This document shows positions 54,974 to 63,683 of a stretch of 64,000 nt of DNA, in pieces; within the stretch, counting starts at the first letter, position 1; every line of letters starts with the position of its first letter. A program made the translations under genes and the position numbers. The DNA is from Parvibaculum sp963975745 (GTDB lineage Bacteria > Pseudomonadota > Alphaproteobacteria > Parvibaculales > Parvibaculaceae). The stretch spans positions 1 to 64,000 of the forward strand of contig NZ_CAXBIB010000005.1 of the NCBI RefSeq assembly GCF_963975745.1, written 5' to 3'. The notes beneath the pieces were generated by a model, which was not told the origin of the DNA, made no database searches, and was given only the letters and a program-made list of their open reading frames with translations.

Positions 54974-55843
54974 CTATCCGTCGCGCTTGTCAGTCGACAC
55001 ACCGTCCCGGTAATCCTCGGGAATGTAGTCGAAGCGCGCCATCTGCACATGATGATCGGCAACGATGCGGCGAACCTGATCCGGCGTCAGCACATCGCGC
55101 CATTGCTCGGCACGGCCCTCACGGAAAAACGATTTGGCATTTGCAGGTCGTTCCCGGAAGCCGCGCTCGGCCTCCTGCGATTTCAGGACCTCGAAGGAGG
55201 AATGGCGGATCGCACGTGCGAGTTTTTCCTCCCCGGCCGCAAGCCCGAGAAACCGCGCAAGCGTGCCGAAGCTTTCCGCCGGCTTGATCAGCAGATCCTC
55301 ATAGCGCAGCACCAGCAGTTTCGGATTGGCCTTCGCCGTCCAGCTCAGTACATGGTTCGACCAGGTGTCGTAGACCTCGGGCACATGCCGGACGCTCAGC
55401 CTGGTGCCCGCGCCGGGCTTCGCCATCAAATCGATGGCCCATTCCAGCGATTCGCCATAGTGATGGGCAAGCGAGGGCGCAACATCGAGCGGATTGCGCA
55501 GGATATACACCGCACCCGCCGCGACGGCCGCATTGTGAAGCGGGACATCGAACCAGGGCCCGTAATAATTGTGGCTCTTGACGAAGATCGAATTGCGGAC
55601 CGATGCCGCCATGCGCGCCTGGGCCAGCGGCCGCAGCTTTGCCAGCTCGGCCGGTTCGAGCGTCTCGAGCGGAACCTGGGAGACCAGTTCGAACCAGCGC
55701 CGCGATGAGCCGCCGAGACAGAATTCATCGAGGGTGTTGATGTCGGCCGGCGTATCCGCATCGCGCACGAGATTGTGCAGGAAACTCCGCACCCAAGTAT
55801 TGCCGGATTTCGGATAGGAGGCGAGCCAGACTAGCGTTCCCAT
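54974..55843 (-). CDS. sulfotransferase-fold protein, tandem copy 2
   Basis: 289 residues, paralogous to its neighbours: ASYPKSGNTWVRSFLHNL, YILRNPLDVAPSLAHHYGES, LLVLRYEDLLIKPAESFGTL, and FFREGRAEQWRDVLTPDQV. The PAPS-binding residues are kept. It is the most divergent of the three around the middle (SLAHHYGESLEWAIDLM instead of HHF-x-IDEAI). It ends SDK-type with a polar tail. A 24-bp gap separates it from copy 3 upstream. The substrate is unknown. Confidence 0.88.
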   Translation of the reverse strand: MGTLVWLASYPKSGNTWVRSFLHNLVRDADTPADINTLDEFCLGGSSRRWFELVSQVPLETLEPAELAKLRPLAQARMAASVRNSIFVKSHNYYGPWFDVPLHNAAVAAGAVYILRNPLDVAPSLAHHYGESLEWAIDLMAKPGAGTRLSVRHVPEVYDTWSNHVLSWTAKANPKLLVLRYEDLLIKPAESFGTLARFLGLAAGEEKLARAIRHSSFEVLKSQEAERGFRERPANAKSFFREGRAEQWRDVLTPDQVRRIVADHHVQMARFDYIPEDYRDGVSTDKRDG

Positions 55844-55867
55844 GTCGATGCCTCGCTCGATACGGCC

Positions 55868-56746
55868 TCAGGACGCGGCACGGGATTCGTCCGGCGCGGG
55901 CACGGCATCCTTGTAGTCGGCGGGAATATAACCGAAGCGTGCCATCTGGACATGATGATCGGCGATGATCCGGCGAACCTGATCGGGCGTCAGCACGTCG
56001 CGCCACTGTTCGGCCCGCCCCTCGCGAAAGAAGGCGGCCGCCTTGTCGGACCGCTCCTTGAAGCCGGCCTTCTGCTCCTGCGCTTTCAGCGCCTTGAAAG
56101 ACGAGTTGCGGATGGCGCGCTCGAGCCGCTCGGGAGATGGTTTGAGGCCGAGAAACTGTGCCACCTTCTTGAAATGCTTTCTTGGCTTGAGCAGCAGATC
56201 CTCGTAGCGGAGCACCAGCAATTGCGGATTGGGCACGGCGGTCCAGCTTGCGACATGGGTCGACCAGGAGCGATGCACCTCCGGCACATGCGTGTCGGTA
56301 ACGGGTGTCCCCGCCCCTTCATTGGCAAGATGCGCGATTGCTTCGTCGATTGTCTCGCCGAAGTGGTGGCTGATGGAGATCGCCACATCGAGCGGATTGC
56401 GCAGCACATAGATGCCGCCGGCCGTGACATCCATATTGTGCAGCGGAACACCGAAAAACTCGCCGAGATAGTTATGCGTCTTGACGAAGACCGAGTCCGG
56501 AAAGGCGCGGGTGAAATCGCGATGCACGATCGGGCGCAACCTGGCGATCTCTTCGAGTTCAAGCTCCGCCAGCGGACGCGGCGCGCGTGGCGCATACCAG
56601 GCCGCGGCGGATTCACCGAGACAGAAATCGTCGAGATCGTTGATGCTGACCGGCGCGGCCGTGTTCCTGAACAGATTGTGCAGGAAACTGCGCATCCAGG
56701 TGTTGCCGGATTTGGGGTAGGAAGCGAGCCAGATCAGGGCGCCCAT
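55868..56746 (-). CDS. sulfotransferase-fold protein, tandem copy 3 (first transcribed)
   Basis: 292 residues. ASYPKSGNTWMRSFLHNLF, VFVKTHNYLGEFFGVPLHN, YVLRNPLDVAISISHHFGET, and FFREGRAEQWRDVLTPDQV. First gene of the three-paralogue operon and separated from the upstream porin gene by that gene's terminator; its own promoter was not identified. The proteins differ enough to be old duplicates and may act on different acceptors. Confidence 0.88.
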   Translation of the reverse strand: MGALIWLASYPKSGNTWMRSFLHNLFRNTAAPVSINDLDDFCLGESAAAWYAPRAPRPLAELELEEIARLRPIVHRDFTRAFPDSVFVKTHNYLGEFFGVPLHNMDVTAGGIYVLRNPLDVAISISHHFGETIDEAIAHLANEGAGTPVTDTHVPEVHRSWSTHVASWTAVPNPQLLVLRYEDLLLKPRKHFKKVAQFLGLKPSPERLERAIRNSSFKALKAQEQKAGFKERSDKAAAFFREGRAEQWRDVLTPDQVRRIIADHHVQMARFGYIPADYKDAVPAPDESRAAS

Positions 56747-56804
56747 GTTGCGGTCTTTCGCTCTCGTCGAGGAAACATGCCCTGTCTAGCAAAGGACGGC
56801 GCAC

Positions 56805-56837
56805 AAAAAAAGAGAGCGGGCACAAGGCCCGCTCTCT
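56805..56837 (-). terminator. Rho-independent terminator of the porin gene
   Basis: 11-bp perfect stem AGAGAGCGGGC/GCCCGCTCTCT with a 5-base loop. On the minus strand it is followed by a run of T (A-run 56805-56810 on plus). Confidence 0.92.
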
Positions 56838-56879
56838 CGTAACCTGGGTCGTTTTCGAACGATCCGGTCGCCGAAGCGA

Positions 56880-58019
56880 TCAGAAACCGATCGAGAGAAC
56901 GAGACCGGCCGAGGTCGAGTCGATATCGGCGCCACCGCCAATATTGATCGTCGACATCTGCACATCGACGCCGACATCGACGCCGGAGCCGAGGTTGTAG
57001 CCGCCACCGGCCTGCCAGCTTTCGATCTCAGCCGAGAAGCCCGGGCTGCTGATCTCATCCGTCAGATAGGCCACGCCAACCGTCCAGGGACCCGTGCCGT
57101 AGGACAGACCCACGGTCCAGACTTCTTCCTCGACACCGGCAGCCGACGGAACCGGGACCGACGCCACGAGCAGGTCTTCCGACTGGTACCAGGCACCGCC
57201 GAGCGTGAAGCCAGCCATGCCGAGGTTGAGGCCGAAACCGAGTTCTTCCGGATCGGCCGCCGTCGGACCGGATTCGCCCGAAACGTAGAAGGCGTCGGCA
57301 CCGACATCAACACCACCGAACGAGCCGGCATAGTTGAGAGCGATTTCGAACACGTCACCGATGTTGACGGCCGTGTTCGGCAGCAGGCCGAGACCGTTCG
57401 GGTTCGGGCCGTTGAACGAGGTTTCCGGCGTGTACGAACCGCCGAGCTGGAAGCCGGCGAAACGCGGCGTGAAGTAGGTCACCTTGTTGGCATCGGCAGC
57501 CATCAGCGAGAACGTCGAGTGGCGGAACGCCGAAGCGGCCAGCACGGCATTCAGGATGTTCGGGCTGTCGAGACCGTTGCCCGGCACGAACCAGGGCGAG
57601 GTGTAGTGCATCTTGAAGGCGGCGCCGTCGGTGCCACCGATCTCGAACCGGCCGAAGCCGCCTTCGAGGTAGGCGAAGAGTTCACGGAACACGGCGTCGT
57701 TGTTGTTGCCGCCAACGAGATTGCCGCCAACCGTTGTTGCAGCGGTGTTCCAGTCGTCGCCGAGCGAAAGCGTCGCGATAACACCGGCAACCATGCCGTT
57801 GTCGAGCGTGCCTTCGGCCTTGATGTCGATATTGCGCGCGACGAGCTTGACGGCGGTGTCGGTGAACGACGTTGCGCCGATGTCATCGGCGTCGATGACA
57901 TAGAAGCCGGCCGTGACCGTGCCGCCGACCGTAACGGCCAGCGGATCGCTCGCGAGCGCCGGACCGGCGATCAGGCCGGCCGAGACGAGAGCAGTCGTCC
58001 CAAGGAGAATCTTTTTCAT
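56880..58019 (-). CDS. outer-membrane porin
   Basis: 379 residues: signal peptide MKKILLGTTALVSAGLIAGP-ALA, then a beta-barrel rich in alternating hydrophobic strands and ending in the OMP signature VLSIGF with C-terminal Phe. GFGRFEIGGTDGAAFKMHYT and GFQLGGSYTPE are typical of Gram-negative general porins. The mature protein is acidic and glycine-rich. A promoter and a long untranslated leader precede it. Pore specificity is unknown. Confidence 0.92.
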   Translation of the reverse strand: MKKILLGTTALVSAGLIAGPALASDPLAVTVGGTVTAGFYVIDADDIGATSFTDTAVKLVARNIDIKAEGTLDNGMVAGVIATLSLGDDWNTAATTVGGNLVGGNNNDAVFRELFAYLEGGFGRFEIGGTDGAAFKMHYTSPWFVPGNGLDSPNILNAVLAASAFRHSTFSLMAADANKVTYFTPRFAGFQLGGSYTPETSFNGPNPNGLGLLPNTAVNIGDVFEIALNYAGSFGGVDVGADAFYVSGESGPTAADPEELGFGLNLGMAGFTLGGAWYQSEDLLVASVPVPSAAGVEEEVWTVGLSYGTGPWTVGVAYLTDEISSPGFSAEIESWQAGGGYNLGSGVDVGVDVQMSTINIGGGADIDSTSAGLVLSIGF

Positions 58020-58136
58020 GTGTTCCTCGCAGTATCAGCTAAAAGCTGTTCCATTCGCACGAGCCATCGGAAATACCCCCCATGGCCGCGTCCATCGCCG
58101 GGCCGACTGAAACTGCCCCCCGAGCGCGTAACCCGA

Positions 58137-58165
58137 TTAATCCGTTGATACCCCCTTCGGGTCAA
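58137..58165 (-). promoter_or_regulatory. sigma-70-type promoter of the porin gene
   Basis: TTGACC (58165-58160) and GATTAA (58142-58137) on the minus strand, 17 bp apart. This gives a leader of about 110 nt, long enough for small-RNA control as known for many porins. Confidence 0.5.
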
Positions 58166-58229
58166 GCGAACCGGCACGCATGGCGAAGGAATGTCGCCGC
58201 ATGTTGCGGAAAGGGCACAAATCGGCGCC

Positions 58230-58255
58230 ATTTGGTTAATGATCGGTTACCAAAT
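58230..58255. promoter_or_regulatory. 26-bp imperfect palindrome near porin promoter
   Basis: ATTTGGT and ACCAAAT arms around a GATC centre; 20 of 26 positions are symmetric. Includes TTAA-N7-TTAC, close to a CtrA box. It lies about 65 bp upstream of the porin -35. Confidence 0.45.
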
Positions 58256-58452
58256 CGACGCCTTGCGCCGCGGGTTCCGCTCCGGGGACTCAACAAAGAT
58301 GGGGATTCAGGGCTCGGAAATCGTCTTCGAGCGCACACCGATTGCCTCTCGCCTGCCCATGCGGCGCTGCGGATTTTTTGTGCCTTGCGGGCAACAGTCG
58401 GTGCCGCCGGGACAGTGCCGGACAGCCGAACCGGGGCCCGCGACAACCGCGA

Positions 58453-58482
58453 TTGCAGGAGACGGCTTTATCTCGCTATAAA
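58453..58482 (+). promoter_or_regulatory. sigma-70-type promoter of DUF3576-leuS run
   Basis: TTGCAG (58453-58458) and TATAAA (58477-58482), 18 bp apart, start predicted near 58489, about 130 nt before the DUF3576 start codon. Confidence 0.55.
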
Positions 58483-58617
58483 GGCGCAGGACAAATGGAT
58501 GATGCGCCGTCCGCAACGTGATTCGGCGCGCGAACTGGTTGCTCCCCGCAAGCCCTTGGCACAAGAACCGGCAGGCGGATGAGAGAGGCGTAACGCGAGA
58601 GGCTTGCCGTAAATCTG

Positions 58618-59187
58618 ATGACCCATACCGGAACGAAAGGCGCCACCCGCGCCGCCGCCGCGCTGGCGCTCGCCGCCATGCTCGGCCTGACCGCCTGCGG
58701 TCCCTCAACCTCCAATTATCCGGGGCGTCCGACGGGCCAGGGCCCCAACAACCCGACCGGCGAACAGCAGCGCGAATCAATCTTCGGCGAGGACGGGCTG
58801 ACGCTGTTCGGCGGCGGCTCGAACGACGCGGTTGAAGGCTCGGGCATCGGCGTCAACAGCTTCCTCTGGCGCGCCTCGCTCGACACCATCGCCTTCATGC
58901 CGCTGGTCTCGGCCGATCCCTTCGGCGGCGTCATCATCACCGACTGGTACCAGGACCCGAAAACGCCGGGCGAACGCTTCAAGGTCACGGTCTATATTCT
59001 CGACCGGCGCCTGCGCGCCGATGGCGTGAAAGTGGCCGTTTTCCGCCAGACGCGGTCCGATAACGGCAGCGGCGAATGGGTCGATGCGGCGGTTGCCGGC
59101 AACACGCCGCTGCAGATCGAAAACGCCATTCTGGTCCGCGCCCGCCAGCTCCGTATCAGCACCATCGAGGCCACCGAGCGCCGCTAG
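58618..59187 (+). CDS. DUF3576 lipoprotein
   Basis: 189 residues: a lipoprotein signal with lipobox LTAC (Cys27), a disordered Pro/Gly linker, and the conserved DUF3576 region FLWRASLDTIAFMPLVSADPFGGVIITDWY, followed by VTVYILDRRLRADGVKV and ARQLRIST. It is anchored to a membrane facing the periplasm; its function is unknown. It regularly precedes leuS in alphaproteobacteria, as here. Starts the run DUF3576-leuS-lptE-holA. Confidence 0.92.
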   Translation: MTHTGTKGATRAAAALALAAMLGLTACGPSTSNYPGRPTGQGPNNPTGEQQRESIFGEDGLTLFGGGSNDAVEGSGIGVNSFLWRASLDTIAFMPLVSADPFGGVIITDWYQDPKTPGERFKVTVYILDRRLRADGVKVAVFRQTRSDNGSGEWVDAAVAGNTPLQIENAILVRARQLRISTIEATERR

Positions 59188-59220
59188 CGGTCCGGATTGA
59201 AGACGGACCAGCCGACGATC

Positions 59221-61854
59221 ATGTCACCAAGTCCCAACGACCGTTACAACGCCCGCGCCGTCGAACCGAAATGGCAGAAGGTCTGGGAGGAGAAAGCCGT
59301 CTTTCGCACACGCGATGACGGCGCCGTTTCCGGCCGCCCGAAATATTATGTTCTCGAAATGTTCCCCTATCCGTCGGGGCGCATTCACATGGGCCATGTC
59401 CGCAACTACGCGATCGGCGACGTCATCGCACGCTACAAGCGGGCGCGCGGTTTCGACGTGCTGCACCCGATGGGCTGGGACGCTTTCGGCATGCCGGCCG
59501 AAAACGCGGCGATGGAAAAGAACGTCCACCCGAAGGGCTGGACCTACGACAACATCGCGGCGATGCGCGCGCAGCTGAAGGCGATCGGCCTGTCGATCGA
59601 CTGGGAGCGCGAATTCGCCACCTGCGATCCCGAATATTACGGCCACGAACAGGCGCTCTTTCTGGATTTCCTCGATGCCGGCCTGGTCAGCCGCAAGAAG
59701 AGCACCGTCAACTGGGATCCGGTCGACAACACCGTGCTCGCCAATGAACAGGTGATCGACGGCCGCGGCTGGCGCTCGGGCGCGCCGGTCGAACGGCGCG
59801 AGCTGACCCAGTGGTTCCTCAGGATTTCCGATCTCGCCGACGAATTGCTGGACGGTCTCGACACGCTGGAACGCTGGCCCGACAAAGTGCGGACGATGCA
59901 GCGGAACTGGATCGGCCGCTCGGAAGGCGCGAAAGTCTTCTTCGCCATCGACGGCGTCCGGGACGCGCCCGACTACAGGCTCGAAATCTTCACGACGCGG
60001 CCCGACACCCTGTTCGGCGCCAGCTTCTGCGCGCTCTCGCCGCATCATCCGCTGACGCAATCGCTGGCCGCCGACAATGCCGAACTGCAGGCCTTTGTCA
60101 GGAAATGCGATCAGATCGGAACCTCCGAGGAAGCGATCGAGACGGCCGAGAAGCTGGGTTTCGACACCGGTCTCACGGCGCGCCATCCCTTCATCGAGGG
60201 AAAGACGCTGCCGGTCTATGTCGCGAATTTCGTGCTGATGGAATACGGCACCGGCGCGATCTTCGCCTGCCCGGCACATGACCAGCGCGACCTCGACTTC
60301 GCCCGCAAGTACAAGCTGCCGGTGATCCCGGTCGTCTCCCCGAAGGAATTGGACGCGACGGCCCGCGCCGCCTTCGTCGAAGCGCTGGCCGCGCATGGCA
60401 CCGACGCCTTTACCGGCGACGGCGTGGCGGTCAATTCGGAATTCCTCGACGGGCTCGACGTCACCGCGGCCAAGCGCGCCGCGATCGAAAAGCTCGAAGC
60501 GATGAAGCTCGGTCAGGGCACGATCAATTACCGCCTGCGCGACTGGGGCATTTCGCGCCAGCGCTACTGGGGCTGTCCGATCCCGATCATCCATTGCGAT
60601 GGCTGCGGCACCGTGCCCGTGCCGCGCGATCAGTTGCCGGTCACGCTGCCCGACGACGTGACCTTCGACAAGCCGGGCAATCCGCTCGACCGCCATCCGA
60701 CCTGGAAGAATGTCGACTGTCCGAAATGCGGCAAGCCGGCGCACCGCGAAACCGACACCTTCGACACCTTCGTCGACTCTTCCTGGTATTTCGCGCGCTT
60801 CTGCGCGCCCCGGGCCGCAACGCCGACCGACCGTGCGGCGGTCGATCACTGGTTGCCGGTCGATCAGTATTTCGGCGGCGTCGAGCATGCGATCCTGCAT
60901 CTGCTCTATTCGCGCTTCTTCAACCGCGCCATGCACAAGACCGGTCATGTCGGTCTCGACGAACCCTTCGCCGGCATGTTCACGCAAGGCATGGTCAATC
61001 ACGAAACCTATCGCGACGCATCCGGGCACTGGTTGCCGCCCGCCGATGTCGCGATCGAGACGGTCGACGGCGCGCGCGTCGCCAAACGTCTGTCGGACGG
61101 CGCGCCGGTGACGATCGGCGCGATCGAGAAGATGTCGAAGTCGAAGAAGAACACGGTCGACCCCGAACAGATCATCGCGCAATACGGCGCCGACACGGCG
61201 CGCTGGTTCATGCTCTCGGACAGCCCGCCCGAGCGCGACGTGCAATGGACGGATGCCGGCGCCGAAGGTGCCTGGCGCTTCACGCAGCGCTTCTGGCGCC
61301 TGGCGACCGCGACGCCTGACGAGATTGCGCCGGCCGGTACGCCGCTGCCGGCAAGCTTCGACGATGCCGCGCTGGCGCTTCGCCGCGCCGCGCACAAGGC
61401 GCTCGACGCGCTGACCGACGATATCGAGAACCTGCGCTTCAACCGCGCGGTGGCGCGCATCTATGAACTGGCCAATGCGATTTCGGGCTTCACGCCGGCC
61501 GATGCGGCCGGAAAATGGGCCAAGCGCGAGGCGCTGGAGTTCATGGTGCTGGCGACCGCGCCGATGATGCCGCATCTGGCCGAGGAATGCTGGGCCGCGC
61601 TCGGCCACGAGACGCCGGTGGTCGAGACCGAATGGCCGGTTGCCGACAAGGCCCTCATCGTGGAAGACTCCGTCACGATTGCCGTTCAGGTCAACGGCAA
61701 GCGCCGCGACGAGCTGACCATCGCCCGGGACGCGGACAACCAGACGATCGAGCGGGCCGCGCTGGCACTCGACAAGGTGGAGAAGGCGATCGATGGAAAA
61801 GCGGTTCGCAAGGTCATCGTCGTGCCGGGCAAGATCGTCAATGTCGTGGTCTGA
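59221..61854 (+). CDS. leuS: leucyl-tRNA synthetase
   Basis: 877-residue class Ia synthetase. HIGH signature as HMGH in PYPSGRIHMGHVRNYAIGD (about residue 56), CP1 editing domain (about 230-420) with TTRPDTLFGASF and GTGAIFACPAHDQRD, and EKMSKSKKNTVDP (KMSKS, near 637). It charges tRNA-Leu. The ATG at 59221 is preferred over a TTG at 59197. It overlaps lptE by 14 bp. Confidence 0.97.
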   Translation: MSPSPNDRYNARAVEPKWQKVWEEKAVFRTRDDGAVSGRPKYYVLEMFPYPSGRIHMGHVRNYAIGDVIARYKRARGFDVLHPMGWDAFGMPAENAAMEKNVHPKGWTYDNIAAMRAQLKAIGLSIDWEREFATCDPEYYGHEQALFLDFLDAGLVSRKKSTVNWDPVDNTVLANEQVIDGRGWRSGAPVERRELTQWFLRISDLADELLDGLDTLERWPDKVRTMQRNWIGRSEGAKVFFAIDGVRDAPDYRLEIFTTRPDTLFGASFCALSPHHPLTQSLAADNAELQAFVRKCDQIGTSEEAIETAEKLGFDTGLTARHPFIEGKTLPVYVANFVLMEYGTGAIFACPAHDQRDLDFARKYKLPVIPVVSPKELDATARAAFVEALAAHGTDAFTGDGVAVNSEFLDGLDVTAAKRAAIEKLEAMKLGQGTINYRLRDWGISRQRYWGCPIPIIHCDGCGTVPVPRDQLPVTLPDDVTFDKPGNPLDRHPTWKNVDCPKCGKPAHRETDTFDTFVDSSWYFARFCAPRAATPTDRAAVDHWLPVDQYFGGVEHAILHLLYSRFFNRAMHKTGHVGLDEPFAGMFTQGMVNHETYRDASGHWLPPADVAIETVDGARVAKRLSDGAPVTIGAIEKMSKSKKNTVDPEQIIAQYGADTARWFMLSDSPPERDVQWTDAGAEGAWRFTQRFWRLATATPDEIAPAGTPLPASFDDAALALRRAAHKALDALTDDIENLRFNRAVARIYELANAISGFTPADAAGKWAKREALEFMVLATAPMMPHLAEECWAALGHETPVVETEWPVADKALIVEDSVTIAVQVNGKRRDELTIARDADNQTIERAALALDKVEKAIDGKAVRKVIVVPGKIVNVVV

Positions 61855-62374
61855 CTTTCGCCTCGCCGCGCTGCTGCTGGTTGCGCTGGCGCTGCCCGCC
61901 TGCGGTTTCACGCCGCTTTATGCCGAGCACAGCGACAGGGCCGGCATCGCCGCCGAACTGGCGCTGCTCGACGTCAAGGCGCCGGAGAACGACATCGGCC
62001 GCGCGCTGAAATACGATCTGCTCGACATTCTCTCCTCGAGCGGCAACCCGCCCGCCAACCCCGCCTATCGCGTCGAGCTGGTGCCCTCGCTCTATGAGGA
62101 AGATGTCGCGATCGAACGCGACGCCGATGTGACGCGCAAGAATGTGGTGCTGGTCGTTCCCTTCCGCCTCGTAGACACCGCAACCGACAAGCCGGTGCTG
62201 CGCTCGGTCGCACGCACGCGCACCTCCTACAACCGCGTCGATTCCGAATTCGCCAACATCACCGCGGCGCGCGACGCGCGCGAGCGTGCGGCCAAGGCCG
62301 TGGCCGAGGACATCAAGCTGCAGCTCGGCATTCATTTCAACCGCCAGCCGCGCATGGCGGACGCAACCCTGTGA
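61841..62374 (+). CDS. lptE: LPS assembly lipoprotein LptE-like
   Basis: 177 residues: lipoprotein signal with lipobox LPAC (Cys21), then CGFTPLYAEHS, the usual LptE opening. LptE plugs LptD in the outer membrane during LPS insertion. Further features: LDVKAPENDIGRALKYDLLDIL and RSVARTRTSYNRVDSEFANI. The ATG at 61841 lies inside leuS. The leuS-lptE-holA order is a widely conserved arrangement. Confidence 0.9.
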   Translation: MSWSDFRLAALLLVALALPACGFTPLYAEHSDRAGIAAELALLDVKAPENDIGRALKYDLLDILSSSGNPPANPAYRVELVPSLYEEDVAIERDADVTRKNVVLVVPFRLVDTATDKPVLRSVARTRTSYNRVDSEFANITAARDARERAAKAVAEDIKLQLGIHFNRQPRMADATL

Positions 62375-62393
62375 GCGAAAGGCGAAGCGCGCC

Positions 62394-63440
62394 TTGAAAG
62401 TCAAACCGCAGGAGGCCGATCGCTTTGCGGCCAAGCCGCCGGCGAACATTGTTGCGGTGCTGGTCTACGGACCCGATTCCGGCCTTGTGCGCCAGCGCGT
62501 CGAAACGCTGGCGCGGAGTGTGCTCGACGATCTGGCCGATCCGTTTCGTCTTTCCGAAATTTCCGACAGCGATCTGAAAAGCGATCCGGCGCGCCTGGCC
62601 GACGAAGCGGCGTCGATCTCGATGCTGGGCGGACGGCGCGTCGTGCGGCTGCGCGGCATCGCCGACGCCGCATCGAAGACAGTGGCGTCGTTTCTCGAGA
62701 ACCCGGTCGGCGATGCGCTCGTGCTGGCCGAAGCCGGCGAGCTCGGACCGCGTTCCTCCCTGCGTCTGCTTTTCGAGGAAGCGGCCAACGCCGCCGCCCT
62801 GCCCTGCTATGCCGATGACGCGGCGACGCTGGCCGATGTGATCCGTACACGGCTCGGCGCGGCCGGCTTGCGCCCCGAACCGGCAGCACTCGACTATCTG
62901 CTTTCCCATCTCGGTTCCGATCGCGGCGTGACGCAGAACGAACTGGAAAAGCTGATGCTCTATATGGGCGCGGGCGAGACGGGCGCGGCCCGCGAAGTGA
63001 CGCTGGCCGATGTGCGCGAATGCATCGGCGACAACGCGGCTTCCAATCTCGACGCGGTGATCGATGCGACGCTGGGCGGCGAACTCGATCATCTCGACAC
63101 GGCGCTGGCGCGCGCGCGCGCCGCCGATACCAATGCGATCGCGATCCTCAATGCCCTGTCGCGTCATCTGATGCAGATGCATCTGGCCGCCGCGCATATC
63201 GAAAGCGGCAGCGACATCAACGGCGCGATGCGCAGCTTCCGTCCGCCGCTGCATTTCAAGCGCAAGGACGCGGTGACGCGTCAGATGAAAAACTGGAACC
63301 GCCGGAAGCTCGATCGCGCGCTGGCGCTGGCGCTCGAGGCCGAAGGCCAGTGCAAGACGACCGGCAGTCCGGCCGAGGCCATTTGTGGACAGACCTTGTT
63401 CAGAATTGCGCAGGCCGCGCGTCCGCGACGCGGAATGTGA
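62394..63440 (+). CDS. holA: DNA polymerase III subunit delta
   Basis: 348 residues of the clamp-loader delta subunit. VLVYGPDSGLVRQRVETLAR opens the AAA+-like domain, SISMLGGRRVVRLRGI and ALVLAEAGELGPRSSLRLLFE follow, and the C-terminal collar domain includes LSRHLMQMHLAAAHIESG. It opens the beta sliding clamp. The start is TTG at 62394, giving MKVKPQEADRFAAKP. It follows lptE by 19 bp. Confidence 0.93.
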   Translation: MKVKPQEADRFAAKPPANIVAVLVYGPDSGLVRQRVETLARSVLDDLADPFRLSEISDSDLKSDPARLADEAASISMLGGRRVVRLRGIADAASKTVASFLENPVGDALVLAEAGELGPRSSLRLLFEEAANAAALPCYADDAATLADVIRTRLGAAGLRPEPAALDYLLSHLGSDRGVTQNELEKLMLYMGAGETGAAREVTLADVRECIGDNAASNLDAVIDATLGGELDHLDTALARARAADTNAIAILNALSRHLMQMHLAAAHIESGSDINGAMRSFRPPLHFKRKDAVTRQMKNWNRRKLDRALALALEAEGQCKTTGSPAEAICGQTLFRIAQAARPRRGM

Positions 63441-63455
63441 CAGCGCAAATGACAG
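63438..63455 (-). promoter_or_regulatory. TGACAG direct repeat pair
   Basis: TGACAG at 63438 and 63450, 12 bp apart; minus-strand CTGTCA units at the holA stop codon, in the opposite orientation to the array at 63469. Confidence 0.35.
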
Positions 63456-63468
63456 CGGGACCCCCCCT

Positions 63469-63497
63469 CTGTCACGCAACTGTCAAAAAACTGTCAC
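63469..63497 (+). promoter_or_regulatory. Pho-box-like triple array
   Basis: CTGTCA at 63469, 63480 and 63491, spaced exactly 11 bp, the repeat unit and helical spacing of PhoB sites (CTGTCAT-N4-CTGTCAT). A -10-like TTATCC starts 8 bp after the last unit, at the usual PhoB-promoter distance. Confidence 0.5.
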
Positions 63498-63505
63498 AAA
63501 CGGAG

Positions 63506-63525
63506 TTATCCCCGATTTATCCCCG
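63506..63525. repeat. TTATCCCCG direct repeat pair
   Basis: TTATCCCCG at 63506-63514 and 63517-63525, 11 bp apart. They resemble but do not match DnaA boxes (TTATCCACA). Confidence 0.4.
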
Positions 63526-63683
63526 CCGCGCCAGGCGGATGCCGGACCGGTCCTGACAGGAAAGACACAGCCAAGTGCATCCCGGCCACACGGGGACAAG
63601 TCGCCGTCAGGCTTTTTCTGAACATAATCCGCCGCCATTGCCGGGACGGCGGCCGGCGCAACGGAAAACGCTCCGTATACGGA

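Larger units (their letters stand above)
58020..58617. other. divergent intergenic region, porin / DUF3576 gene
   Basis: 598 bp, no supported gene; the frames inside are unconserved. It holds the porin promoter (58137-58165), a 26-bp GATC-centred dyad (58230-58255) and the promoter of the DUF3576-leuS run (58453-58482). The 58256-58450 part holds nothing I can identify. Confidence 0.6.
63441..63683. other. intergenic region between holA and parB
   Basis: 243 bp between two convergent genes, holding a TGACAG pair, a triple Pho-box-like array (63469-63497), a TTATCCCCG pair and a T-tailed stem near 63610. No protein gene is convincing; a small RNA may be encoded. Confidence 0.55.

Noticed and set aside
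59224..61911. 895-codon minus-strand frame opposite leuS
   Set aside because: Shadow of leuS; no domain.
63506..63525. TTATCCCCG pair as DnaA boxes of a replication origin
   Set aside because: Two mismatches to TTATCCACA in each, only two copies and no AT-rich unwinding region; parB proximity alone is not enough.
63385..63621. Plus-strand frame spanning the holA end and the Pho-box-like array
   Set aside because: Overlaps holA and the regulatory repeats; low-complexity sequence with no family.
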